64,000 nucleotides of DNA from Vanilla planifolia. Lineage: Eukaryota > Streptophyta > Magnoliopsida > Asparagales > Orchidaceae. Positions within the stretch are counted from its first letter, which is position 1. Every line of letters starts with the position of its first letter. Made by a program: the position numbers and the translations under genes. Below are positions 22,720 to 35,560 of the stretch, piece by piece. The notes under the pieces were generated by a model. The model was not told the DNA's origin, searched no databases, and saw only the letters and a list, made by a program, of their open reading frames with translations. The stretch lies in NCBI GenBank assembly GCA_023846275.1, contig JAIUJO010000087.1, forward strand, positions 1,136,301 through 1,200,300. Reading direction: 5' to 3'.

Positions 22720-25700
22720 GTGTGTGTGCTTGTATGTGTTTTGTGAGTGGGTGCATGTGTGGGTGTGTGCATGTGTTTGTGTACAATGTGTATGTATGTT
22801 GGTGTGTGTGTGCTTATAGCAATGTGTCTGTAGGTGTGACTATGTGTGTGTGTGCATGTGTATACATGTTAATGAGTGAGAGTGTGGTTGCACTTGTATG
22901 CATGTTTGTTCATGTTTATGTGTGAGCATGCATGCTTCTTTGTGTTTATGATGTGTAAGTGTGTGCATGCAAGTGTGTTTGTGTTATGCAAGTACATATG
23001 TGTATTTTTGTGAGATTGTTCATGTATGCCAGACTATTAATGTGGGTGTGTTTGTGCATGTGTGTGTGTGTGTGCATTTATGTGATTGTGAGTGCATGTG
23101 TGTGTGTGTGTGCATGTTAGTATGATTGTGTGTGGGTATATGTTTGTCATTATGCATATGGGTGTATATCTATGTGCATATGTGTGTGTATGTATTTATC
23201 TGCATATTTTGTGTGTGTCTATGCGTGTGTGCATGTTTGTACTTATGCATTCACTTTTGTGTGCTTGGGTACAAACTTGTGTGTGCATGTGTGTTTGTGT
23301 GTGTATGCATGCATGTGGGCATATATGTGGGTATGTGTGTGTGTGTGTGAGTGTATGTACATGTGTATGTGATTATGAGCATGTTTGCATGTGTGTGCAT
23401 ACATGTATGTTCATGTGTAAGTACGTATGCATTTGTCACTACTTGTGTGTGCTTGTTTGCATGTGTGCATTTCTGTTTATTCTTGTGTGGTTGTTTTTGT
23501 GTTTGTGTGCATGCATGTGTGCGTGTGCATGTGCGAGGGTTTGTGCACTGGTAGGAGTGGGTGTCGATGTGGAGGTGTGTTTATTATATGTGTACGTGTG
23601 TCTGTGCATGCATGTTCATATATGTGTGTTCATGTAAGTGCATTTACGTGTGTGTGCATGTGAGCTTGTGTCTATGTGTGAGCATGTGTGTGTGTGCATG
23701 CATGCATGCATGTTTGCATGTATGTGCGTAAGCATGTTCTTGTGTGTGCATGTGCATGTGTGTGTGTATGCTTGTATGTGTTTATGTGTATTTTTGCTCA
23801 TGTGAATGTGTGTGTGTGTGCATATGTGTGTGTGCACATGCATGTGCATTGTATGTGAGTGTGTGTATGTATGTGTGTGCTTGTGTCTAAATGCATGGGT
23901 GTGTGAATCTATATCTACATGTGTGTGATTGTGTGGGTGTGTGCATGCATATTTTATTGCTTGTGTCCATGTCTATGTGCACATGCATGTATGCATGTTC
24001 ATATTTGTGCATGTGTGTATGTGTGCATGTCTCTATGTGCTTGTGCGTGTATATGGGTGCATATGTGCTTTCTGTGTGTGTTCAAGGGTATGCATCTACG
24101 TACCCTTGTGCGTATTTGTGTATGTTTTTGTACATATGTGTGTATGTAAATGTGCATGTGTTGGGTGTGTGGATGTGCATGTGTACTTATGAGTTTTTTT
24201 GGTGTGTGTGTGTGTGTGGATGTGTGTGTGCATGCATGTGTGTGTATTTGTATGTATGTGTAAGTTGTCTGTATGCTTAGGCACACGTATGTATAGGTAA
24301 TTGTGCATGTCTATTTTTGCTAGTTTGTGTGCATGTTTGTATGTGTTTGTTCATATGCATGTGTGTGTGTGTGTGCATTTGTTTGTGAGTGTGTCTACAT
24401 GTATGTACACATTCACACATTTAGGTATGTGCATGTGTACATGTATTAGTGGGTGTGGATGCATTATGTATGTTTTTGTGCTTGCATGCATGAGTGTTAA
24501 TGTGTGCATGTTAGTAAAATTATGCCTGTGTGCATGCACATCCATATGTACATGTATGTGTGCCTATGTGTGTGCTTTTGTTTGTGTGTGCATGTGTATG
24601 TGTGCATGCTATTGAGTGTGTATATATATGAGATAATGTGTATGTTCATGTGCATAGGTGCATTAGTGTCTGTGTTTGTGTGCAAGTATGATCATGAGCA
24701 TTTATGTTAGTGTGAGTGCGTGTGCATATGTGTGAGCCTGTGTGTGTGCATGCGTTTATTTGTATGCAGATGTCTATGTAATGTCTGAGCAAGTGTTTAT
24801 GTTGTCTGTGCATTGGTGTGCATGTATGCATATGTGTGTGTGTGCATGTATCTATTTTTATATATGTGTGAACATTTTCGTAGATGTGTGTGTGTGGGTG
24901 AGTCTACGTGTTTGTATATTGTTTATGTCCATGCGTGAGTCTACATGTGCATGCATGTGTGCATGTCTGTGTTTCTATGTTTATGATGTGTTCATGCATG
25001 CATCCATTTGTCTACAAATATGCATATTCGTGCTTTTGTGTAGGTGCATGTGTGTGTGTGCATGCATTTATATGTTTATATATGCTTGTACTTCTATGTG
25101 CATATATGCATGCTTATGCATGTGTATTGATGTTTGCATATGTGTATGTATGTGTTTGTGTATGTGTGTGCTTTTGTGTGTGTGTGTATGTATACATGGG
25201 TGTGCTTATTTGTGTGCATGTGTGAGTTTCTGTGCATGTTTGTGTGCATATGTAGGTGAATGTGTGTATATATGTGCATGCATTTGTGTGGTGTGCGCAT
25301 GCATATGTGCATATTTGTTTATGTGTATGTATGTGTTTGTGTGTGTGTGTGCTTTTGAGTGCATGTGCATGTGGGTGTCTGTGTATGTGCATGTGGGTGT
25401 GCATGTGGCAGTGCTTGTGCATGTTTGTGGGTGCACATGTGGGTGTATTTGTTTGTTTGTGTGGGTGTGTCTATGCATTTGCAAGTGTGCATGTCCATCC
25501 AGGTGCGTGTGTGTTCGTGTATAGATGCACATGTTTGCATTACTATGTGTGTGGATGTATGTGTGTGTGAGTGAATGAGTTTCTGTTGTGTGCATATGGG
25601 TAGAGTATGTGCACTTCCATGTGCATATGTGTATGTATGTGTACTTGTGTATTGATGTAAGTTTTTGTGTGTAAGAGTGTGTATGTGAACATGTTTGTTT

Positions 25701-26302
25701 CTAGGCATGTTTGTGCCTGTGTGTGGTTCTCTAACTACATGTGCATGTCTGCTTGTGTGTGTGCTTATATGTGTATATGCATCTTCATTTGTGTGTGTTT
25801 GTATTTGCTTTTTTATTCATGTGTGAGTGCATGTGTTCGTGCAAGCATTCATGTGTGAATTAATTTTTGCATGTGTATGTGCATGTGTGGGTGTCTGTGT
25901 GCATTTAAGTATGTGCACATGTGCATGTGTGTGTGTGTGTGTGTATATGTCTGTGCATGCTTGTGCATGTGTGTTTTTTGTGCGCATTTTTATGTGTGTG
26001 TGCACACACACTTGTGGGTGTGATCATGTGCATGTGTATGCAGTTTCATGTGTGTGTGGGTTTAGGAGTATGTCTGAGTGCATACAAGCTTGTGTGTACA
26101 TGTGTGTGAGTCTTTGTGAGTGCATACACATGTGTGTCTATGTATGTTTGTGTGCAAGCTTATGATTGTGTGTGTATGTGATTGTGCTTGCTCACCTGAG
26201 TGTGTGTGTGCATGTTTATGCATGTGTACAAGTGTGTGCATATGTGTGTGTGCGAGTGTTTGCATTGCATTTAGGTGCGTGTGTGTGCATGTGAGTGCAT
26301 GT

Positions 26303-26350
26303 GCAGGTGTTTGTGTGTGCAGGTGTTTGTGTGTGCATGTGTTTGTGTGT
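26303..26350 (+). repeat. three 16-bp tandem units
   Basis: CAGGTGTTTGTGTGTG is present twice in tandem and followed by a third copy with T in place of the first G. These are recent slippage-scale units inside the array. Confidence 0.9.
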
Positions 26351-26458
26351 GCATGTGCATGTACTTATGCAAGTGTGTGTTCATGTCTTTGTTGGTGTGT
26401 ATGTGTATGAGCTTGTGCATTGGGGTGTGCATTTGTGTGCATATGTGTGTAAAGGTGT

Positions 26459-26478
26459 GGGAGTGGGAGTGGGTGTGG
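26459..26478 (+). other. G-tract cluster (possible G-quadruplex)
   Basis: Three GGG tracts spaced by AGT are followed by GTGTGG, giving three full tracts and one two-G tract in 20 bp. A quadruplex is possible but not shown. Confidence 0.4.
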
Positions 26479-27360
26479 ATGTGTGTGCATATGTACATGT
26501 CTGTGTGTGCTTTGTGTGCATGTGGATGCATTCATGTGCTTGTGTGTGTGTGTGTAGATGTGTATGTGTGTGCTCACGTGAGTGTGTGTGTTTATGCATG
26601 CATGGGTGAGTGTATGTGTGCACGTGTGCATGCGGGTACTACATGAGCTTATGCCTAGGAATATTGGAAAGTCTCAGCATTTGCGTGCATATGTGTATAT
26701 GTGTGGATGTGTTTATGCTTTTGGGTGTTTACATGTATGCATTTGTGCTTATGTTTGTGTTTGTGTGTGTATGTGTATGCTCGTATTTGTGTGAGCATAT
26801 GTGTGCATGGGTGTTTGTGTCTGAGTGTGTACACGTGTGTGCACCTGGATGTGTTGCATTAATAAGTACATGCATGTGTGTATGTGTTTGTGTTTGTAGG
26901 TGTGTGTGTGCAAGCACATGCATGTGTGTTAATTCTTGTGTGTATTTCTATGTGTGCATGTGTGCTTGTGTTTGTGTAATCATGTGTTCCTATGTATGGA
27001 TGTGAGTATGTGTGTGTATGTGTGGTTGTACTGTGCATGCATGTACATGTGTTTCGTATTATGGTTTACATGCATGTGTTTGTGTGCATGTGAGTGTGTC
27101 TGTGTGTATGCATGTGCTTATGGGGGTCTGTGTTGGTGTGTGTGCATGCGTACATGAACATAAGTGTGTGAACATGTCAATAAGCATGTGTTCGCATGTA
27201 AATGTGTATGTTTATGTGTATGTGCATATGAGTACATCTGTGTGTGAGTGTGTGTGAATATATGCATTTCTGTGCATGTGTGTAAGTGTGCATCTGTGTA
27301 CATATGTGCTTTTGTACACATGTGTGTCTATGTGTGTGTGCTTGTGTTTTATGTGTGTGT

Positions 27361-30300
27361 GCATGGGTGTCTATTTGCATGTGTGTGTGTTCTTTCGTGA
27401 GTGTAAGTGTGTGCATGTCTTTGTGTGTATCTATTTTAGTTTGTGTGTTTGTTTATGTGCATGGGTGTAGGCATATGTCATTGTATGTGTGCATGTACAT
27501 ATAAGTGTTTTGTGCATGCATTTGCACATATGTCTATCCGTGATAGCACGTGCTCATGCATGTTTATGTGTATTGTGCATGAATGCAGGTGCACGCACAC
27601 ACGTGTAGGTGTATGTATGCTTGTGTGCATGCGGGTGCATGCACGAGCATGTGTGCATTTTTGTATGTGTGCTTGTGCATGTCTTTGCATGTGTGTGTGT
27701 GCTTGTGCATGTGCATGTGTTTTCTTATGTCTATTTGTGTGTTTATGCTGGTGTGTGTGTGTGTGCGTGCACATGTGTGTGTGTTGTTATGTGCACACGT
27801 GTGTCTAAGTGTGTGTGTGTGTCTAAATAAATATCCATGTGTGTTTATGTTCATTTACATATGCGTGATGTGTTTGTGTGTGTGGGGGTGTATTCATACT
27901 TGTATGTGTGTGTGCATGTGTATATGTATGTGAGTGTGCACTTGTGCACATGCGTGTGTGGGTGTGTCTAAAAGTTTGTGTGCATAAAAGTTTTCATGTG
28001 TGTGTGTCAATGCATGTGTATGGTGTGTTTGTCTATGTAGGTGAACTCCTGTGTGTGAGGGCTGAGGCATATGTATGTATGTTTGTGTGTGTGTTTACAT
28101 GTGCATATATGTTTATGTGTGAATGTGCATGTGTGTCTATGTGTGCGTGTGTGTGTGTGTGTGCATCTTGTTGTGTGTGTGCTTGCATGTGATTGAGTGT
28201 GTGTGTGCATGTGTACTATATGTGTTTGTATGGGAATCACTGTGTATGTTTGTGTGTGTGTTTGCATTTTTATGTCTATACATATGTGGGTGTGTGGATA
28301 TATGCATGTGTGTTCTTGGGTGTGTGTAAGTGTTCGTGCCTGTGCAGTGTGCACATGTGTGCTTATGTCCCTGTCGATTTGTAGAGGTGTGTGTGCAATG
28401 TTGTGTGTGTATTCGTGAATGTGTGTCTATGTGTGTGTGTGTGCATATTTCAGTAAGTCTCTATGTGTGTACTTGTGCGTATGTGTGTTTGCGTTTCTCT
28501 TTTAGTGTGTGCACATTTGTATTTGTTAGCAAGTACATTTGCATGTGTGAGTTATTTGCATGCGTGTGTGCGTATGAGTGTGTGCATACATCTTAATATT
28601 TATGCATGCATACAAGCATATCCACATATTGGTGTATTTGTGTGTGTGTGTGTGCATATATGTGGGTGCCTGTGTGTGTGATTTCCTCTGTGTATGTGCT
28701 TGTGCATATGGGTTTGTTGTGTGTGTGTGTGTTGTTGTGCATGGGTGTCTATTTGTAGGTGTGTGTGTTCTTTTATGAGTGTAGGTGTATGCACGTTTTT
28801 GTGTGTACCTTTTATGTTTGTGTGCTTGTTTATGTGCATGGGTTATAGGCATATGTGGTTGTATGTGTGCATGCATATTTGTGTGTATTTGTGCATGCAT
28901 GTGCACATATGTCCATGTGTGCTAGCACGTGTGCATGCTTGTTTATGTGTATTGTGTATGAATGCATGTGGACACATATGCGTGTGTGTATGTATGCATG
29001 TGTGCGTGCGAGTGCATGCATAAGCATGTGTGCATTTTTGTATGTGTGCTTGTGTGTGTCTTTTGTGTGTGTGCGTGCTTGTGCATGTGCATGTGCATGT
29101 GTTTTCCTATATGTGTTTGTGTGTTTATGCTTGTGTGCATGTGTGTGCATGCATGCATGTTGTTTTGTGCATACGTGTCTCTAGCTGTGTGAGTGTTTGT
29201 GTCTATATACATATCCATGTGTGCATGTATGTTTGTTTACGTATGTGTGCATGTTTGTTTGTGTGGTGGTGTATTTGGCTTGTGTGTGCAAACGAACACC
29301 TATGTATTGGTGCTTATGTATGCATGTGTGAACATGTGCACATGCATGTGTGGGTGTGTCTAAAAGATTGTGTGCATGAAAATGTTCAAGTGTGTGCATC
29401 AATGCATGTATATGAGTGTGTTTGTCTATGCATGTGAACTCATGTCTGTGAGGGTTGATGCATGAGTATGTATGTTTGTGTGTGTGTTTGTATGTGCACA
29501 TATGTTTATGTGTGATTGTGCATGTGTGTCTAAGTGTGCATGTATGTGTGTGTGCATCTTGGTGTGCGTGCTTGTGTGCATGCATACACACGTGTGTGTC
29601 TGTGTGGTAAAGATTACACATGTGTGTGTGCACTAAGGCTTCCACATGTTGTGTGGGTGTATATTTGTGTGTGTGTGTGCATATGTGTCTACATATGTTT
29701 GTGCACGTGTGTTCATACACTTGTATCTCTATCTGTGTGTATGTGCATGTATGAAGTTTTGTCCATGTGAGTGTGTATGAATGTGTGTGTTCATGTGTGT
29801 ACTTATTAGAATGTGTGGGTGCATGTTTGTGTTCTTGTGTGTATGTCTGTCCTCATGTGTTTGTGTGTGTGGGCATATGTGCTTACGTCTATGAATGTGT
29901 GATTGTGGTTGTATATGTGCGTGCATTTGTGTTGGTGTGCGTGCATGTGTGTCCATGCATGTGTTTGTGTGGGCATCTCTGTATGTGTTTATGTGTGTTT
30001 TTGCATTTTTATGTCTATACCTATATGGGTGTGTGGATGTGTGCATGTGTGTTCTTGGGTGTAAGTGTGCTTGCTTGTGCAAGTGTGTGCGTGTGTGCAT
30101 ACGTCCATGTCTTTTTGTAGAGTTCTATGAGCAATGTTGTGCATGTATTGGTGGGTGTGTCTATGTGTCTGTGCTTGTTTCTATGAGTCTGTGTGTGTGG
30201 GCATGTGTGTATGTGTGTTTTCATTTCTCTTTTAGTGTGTGCACATTTGTGTTTGTTAGTGTGTACATTTGCATGTGTGAGTATGTACATTCACATGTGT

Positions 30301-30460
30301 ATGTGTATGAGTGTGTGCATACATCTTCGTATTTATGTATTTGTACAAGCATATCCACATGTTGGTGTGTTTGCGTATGTGTGTGTTCATATATGTGGGT
30401 TCATGTGTGTGTGACTATCTATGTGTATGTGCTTGTGTATGTTGGTTTGTTCTGTGTGTG
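27361..30460 (+). repeat. large tandem duplication, units about 1.4 and 1.7 kb
   Basis: Unit 1 (27361-28738) and unit 2 (28739 to about 30460) share ordered landmarks. GCATGGGTGTCTATTTG lies at 27361 and 28739. A GTCTATG-then-GTGAACTC word lies at 28031 and 29424. GCATTTTTATGTCTATAC lies at about 28264 and 30003. TTTCTCTTTTAGTGTGTGCA lies at about 28495 and 30225. GCATATCCACAT lies at about 28616 and 30350. The offset is 1378-1393 bp in the first half and 1730-1739 bp in the second, so unit 2 carries about 350 extra bp between roughly 29520 and 29880, or unit 1 lost them. The copies are diverged by many substitutions but clearly homologous. Confidence 0.85.
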
Positions 30461-31731
30461 CATTGCTGTGCATACATGTGCAAGTGTGTGTGTGTGTACA
30501 CCTATGCATGTACATGTGTGTGTGGGTGTGCTTGTGCATATGAGTGTTTGCTAGTGCTATAAGTGTGAGTATGTGCATATGCATTTGAGTGTGTGTCTAT
30601 GTGTGTGTGTATGTGCAAGGTTATACATGTGTGTTCATGTGTGCGTGTATGTTTTTATGCGTGCAAGGGTATGAATGTGTATATGTGTGTGTACCTTGAT
30701 GTTGAAATGTGTGTATGTGTATTCAAGTGTGTGTGTGCATTTGTGCCTATGGACATGTGCAGGCTTGTGTATGTATGCATGTGTGTGTGTGTGTGCACGT
30801 GTGCATGTGTATGTGTATGCATGTGTGTGTGTGAGCATATTTGTGTGCATGCACTTATGTTGTTTCATGCATGTGTGGGTGGGTGTTTGAGTGTGTGTGT
30901 GCTTGTATGTTTGGGTTCCATGCATGCATGCATGTGCATGTGGTTTTGCACATGAGTGCATGAGTGCGTGTGTGTGTGCTTGTGCATATACATGTGTGTG
31001 TGCATATACATATGTGTGTGTGGGTGTGCATTTACATGTGTGTGTGTGTGCATGCATGTTTGTATGTGTATGAGCATGGCCATTTTTTTGTGTCTGCATC
31101 TCAGTGTGTGTGTGAATCTATATGTGTGAGTGTATGTGTGTATATACTTATTTGTGTAGGTATTTGTGTACATGTCTGAGTGCATGTGCTTGTGTGTAGT
31201 GTTTGTATCTATGTGTGCGTGCATGTAGATATGCATTTATGTGTGTGTGTGTGTTCATGTGCTTGTGCATGTGTGTACGTGTAGGCATACATGTGTGTGT
31301 ATAAATGTCTTTATGTCTGTGTTTTCATGTCTCTATGTTCATGTGTGCATTTACTTGTGCTTGGGTGTATGTGTGTGAGGTTTTTGTATTTGTGTGTGTG
31401 TGTGTGTGAACGTGTGTGTACATGTGTACACATGCATGTAGGTGTGCATATGTGTTTGTGTGTCTATGTTTGTTTATGTGTTTATGTAGGTGTGCACATG
31501 CATGTGAGCATGTAGGTGCATATGTGTGAGTTTGTGCATGTGTGTATGACTTTGTGCATGTGTGTATCTGTGCGTGAGTGTGTGTGAGTGTGCATAAGAG
31601 GACTTGTGGTTGAGCATATATGTGTATGTGTTTGCACAAGTGTGTACATGTCTGTGTACATGTGTCTACATATATGTGCATGTGTATACATATGTGTACA
31701 TGTGTGTGTATGTGAGCTTGTGTGTGCATGA

Positions 31732-31785
31732 GTGTGTGTGTGTGTGTGTGTGCATGTGTGTGTGTGTGTGTGTGTGCATGTGTGT
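31732..31785 (+). repeat. 54-bp perfectly alternating purine-pyrimidine tract
   Basis: Two (GT)n runs of about 21 bp are joined and ended by GCATGT words, so purine and pyrimidine alternate without a break from 31732 to 31785. Long alternating TG/CA tracts are classic Z-DNA-prone sequence. This is among the longest unbroken examples I noticed in the window. Confidence 0.85.
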
Positions 31786-31974
31786 CTACATTTGTATGTG
31801 TTTATGTGCATGTGTGTGAGTATATGTGTATGTATGTGTGTGTACTTTGTTTGCGTATGTGTTTGTGTTCATGTGTATGCATGAGTTCTGTTGTGCATGC
31901 ATATTAGTGTGTGTTTGCATGAGTGTGCATGTTTGTGTATGCATGTGCACTTGTATGTGTGCACAAGTGTGTGT

Positions 31975-33240
31975 CCCTACATGTTTCTATAGGTATGGTT
32001 GTGTGCATGTCTTTTTGCATGTGTGTGTAGGTGGGTTTGTGTATATAAGTGTGTTTTGGTGTGTGCATATGTATCTGTGTGTTTTTGGTTTCATTCTTGT
32101 ATGCTTATGAGCATGCATTCATGTGTTTATGTGTGCATGTGTGTGATTGTGTGCTTGTATGTGTATGTTTTTGTGTGGGTGCATGCATACGTATATTTGT
32201 TAGTGTGTGTTTGTTTATGTGTGTGTGTACAGGCATGTAGCTCAAGTGTATGAGTGTGTGTGGCCTGTGCCTACATGTAAGTACATGTGTGCATGTGTGC
32301 ATGTGTGCAAGTGTGTGTAAGGGGTGTTTATTAATCTGCATGTGTGTGTCTATGTTCATGCATGTGTGTATGGATGTGAGTGTGCACACATGCAAATGTG
32401 TTTGTGTGCATGTCCATGCATGTGTATGTCTATATGTGTGTGTGTATTTGTTTGTGCATATGTGCATCAGTACATTTCGGTGCATGCATGTGTATGTGTC
32501 AGCGCATCTGTATGTGTATGTGCGTGCACTTTATTGTGTGTAAGTGAGTGTGTGAGTCTACTTTTTTGTATGTGTATTCATGTGTCTACATTTATCTGTG
32601 CATATATGTGCAATAATTTGCTTGTGCATATGTATGTGTGTGTGCACATGTGTTTGTGTGTGTGTCTACATGAAAGTACGTGTGTGAGTGTACATTTTTG
32701 TATATGCATGTTTGCATATGTGTGTGTGCAATAATTTTCTTGTGCATATGTATGTGTGTGTGCACATGTGTTTGTGTGTGTGTCTACATGAAAGTACATG
32801 TGTGAGTGTACATTTTTGTATATACATGTTTGCATATGTGTGTGTGCCTACATGTTTCTATAGGTGTGCATTCATGGATGTGTTTTTGCATATGATTATG
32901 TAGGTGGGTTTGTGTAAATGAGTGTGTGTGTATGTGTGTGCGTGTGTGTGTTTATCTATGTGTGTGGTTGCATTTGTGTGTGTTTATGTGCATTCATTCT
33001 TGTGCATCTATGTATATGTGGGTGTATGTGTGTTCTAGTGTTATATACATGCATGTGTATGTGTGGTAATGTGTGTGTGTGTGCGTGCATGTGTGTGCTT
33101 TGTTTATAGGTGTGTGTGTGTGTGTGTATGCATGTGAATGCATGTGTGTGTCATTAAGTGTGGGCATTATGCATACATGCATTCATGATTGTGGGTCTTT
33201 GTGTAGCATGTGCTTACTTGTAAGTACACATGTGTGTGTA
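31975..33240 (+). repeat. diverged duplication with offset about 0.87-0.95 kb
   Basis: CTACATGTTTCTATAGGT followed by GTAGGTGGGTTTGTGTA occurs at about 31978 and again at about 32848. A downstream landmark, TGTGC-CTACATGTAAGTAC and its variant, occurs near 32265 and 33210. The increasing offset implies small insertions in the second copy, including the 118-bp tandem pair just before it. Confidence 0.6.
32611..32846 (+). repeat. 118-bp tandem pair
   Basis: Two adjacent copies begin with CAATAATTT at 32611 and 32729 and continue through CTTGTGCATATGTATG, CACATGTGTTTGTG, CTACATGAAAGTAC and ACATTTTTGTATAT. They differ at only a few positions, so the duplication is recent relative to most of the array. 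Confidence 0.9.
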
Positions 33241-33845
33241 CACTTGTATGAGTTTGCATGTGTGTGCACACTTGTATGAGTTTGCATGTGCATTCATATT
33301 CTTATGTTTGTGTCTATATACATATGCAAGTGCATGTGTGTATGTGTTAGTGTGTGTGTAGTTATGTAAGTGCATGTGTCTATGTGTGTGTGCGGGTGTG
33401 TGTTTGAGTGTATGTGTGTGCTTTGCTTGTGTGCTTGAGTATGTTTTAGTATGTGTATGTCAGTGTGCCTGTGTATGCGCATGTGTACTTGTTTATGAGC
33501 ATATATTCAAGCATGTGTGTGTATGTTTGCATGTGCATGTATGTCCACATGTGTGCATGTGCTTGTGTACATGTGTGTGTGTTTTTTTGTATTCATGTGC
33601 TTGTGTGCATTTTCATGTGTATACGTGTTTATGTTTCTATGAATGTTTGTGTGCATGTCGATGTGTGAGCATGCACACATATATAGGTGTTTTTGTGTGC
33701 ATGCGCATGTGTGTGCATTTGTTTGTGTGCATTTGTGTGTGTGTGTGTCCATGTGAGTGCAACTGTGTGCACGTGAATGTGTGTGCTTTATGTGTGTGGG
33801 TGGGTGTGTACATGCATGCATGTGTGTTCATGCATGTACATGCAT

Positions 33846-33930
33846 GCATGTGTGGTTGTGGGTCTGTGTGCACATACATGTATATGCATGTGTGGTTGTG
33901 GGTGTGTGTACACATACATGCATTGAGCAT
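33846..33930 (+). repeat. two 40-bp tandem units
   Basis: TGTGGTTGTGGGT occurs at 33851 and 33891, and both copies continue to CACATACATG. The units are nearly identical. Confidence 0.85.
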
Positions 33931-35560
33931 ATGTGTGTGTGTGCATGTATCTACATTTGTGTGCTTGCATGCATGCATTTATATGTGTATGTGTTTTTAC
34001 ATGTGTGTGTGTTGGTGCATGTGTGTGTACATGTATGTGCAAGTCTACATGTGATCTTGTGTGTGCATGTGCAAGTGTGTGTATTTGTGTGTTCATATGT
34101 GTTCATGTGTGTGTGCACATGTGCATCATTGTGCCAAGAGCATGTCTGTCCACATCTGTGTACTCATGTGTTAGTGTTAACACATGCATGTGTGTGTGCA
34201 TGCACACATGTGTGTTTATGTGTGCATCTTTATGTTTGCATGTGTGCATGTGTGTGTGGGCACATGTGTATGTGTTTGTGTGTGTGTTTAAGCACAAGTG
34301 TGTGCATGCACTTTTGAATTTCTTTGTGTGTGCATGGTTTTCAGCATATGTATGTGTGTTTGCTAGTGCATGTGTGTGCATGCATATGCATGTGCATATA
34401 TGTTTTTCTATTGGTATGTGTATATACATGCATGAATTTGTGTGTGTGTGTGTGTGCATGTGCATGAGTGTTCATCTTTGCATGTGTGTGTTTATATATG
34501 CATTTTTATATGTGTGTATGTGTCTATATGCACATTTGTGGTTGACTGTGTGTGTGTGTACACAGATCTATGTGTGCCTATGTATGGGTGTATGTGTTCA
34601 TGTGTGCATGTGGCCATGTTTGCGAGTGTGGTAGGTAAGTATGTGCCTATGTGTATATGTTTGTGTCAAAGTTTGCTGGTGTGTGAGTGTATACGAGTGT
34701 ACATGTGTGTGCATGTGTACACTTATCTACACCTGTGTGTGTGTATGTATGCATATGTTTATTCATGTTTGTGTGATTGTGTGTCTGTACTTATACAAGT
34801 GAGCATATCTATACATATGAGTGTGCATATCTTTGCTCCCATGTGTGCATGTGTTCATATTAATGTGCTAGGATGCTTAAGTGTGTGTGTGTGTGTGCAT
34901 GTGCATGTGTGTGCTTGTGTTTGTGTGTGTGTGTGGTTCTACACGTGCATGTTCATGCGTGTACAAGTGTACATATGTGTGTGTGTGCTTTGAGTGTGCA
35001 TGTGTTCATCTATGCATATGTGCATGTATGTGCCCATGTGTGGGCATATTTGTGTGTTTGTGAGAATGTGTGTGACTGTGTTATATGGGTGTATATGTGT
35101 GTGTGTGTGTGCGCAAGTTTGTGTGAGTTTGTTTATGTGTTTGCATGTCTTTATGCTAGTATGAGTGCATGTGTGTGTGCATGTTTAGGTATGTGCATGT
35201 GGGCATGTGTATGTGCATTTGTGTGTTCAAATGTGCACATGTGTGTGTCTATGTGTATGCAAGTGTGCGATTGCATGTGTCTTTGTTTGTGCATGTGCTT
35301 GTGTGAGTGTGTGCATGTTTTTATGTGCATGCCTGTATAAGTGTGACGATGTGCATGCCTATGTGTGTGTGGTGCTTGCATGCATGTAAGTATGTGTACA
35401 TCTGCGTACGTGAATCTGTGCTTGCATGTGTGGTGTCTGTAAGTGAGTGTTTGTCAATGTATATATGTGCATGTTTATGTGTGTGTATGTATGTGCATGC
35501 ATAAGTGTCCTTAATTCTGTGTGAGTGGGTACATGTTGTGCATGTGAGCAAGCTAGGGTG

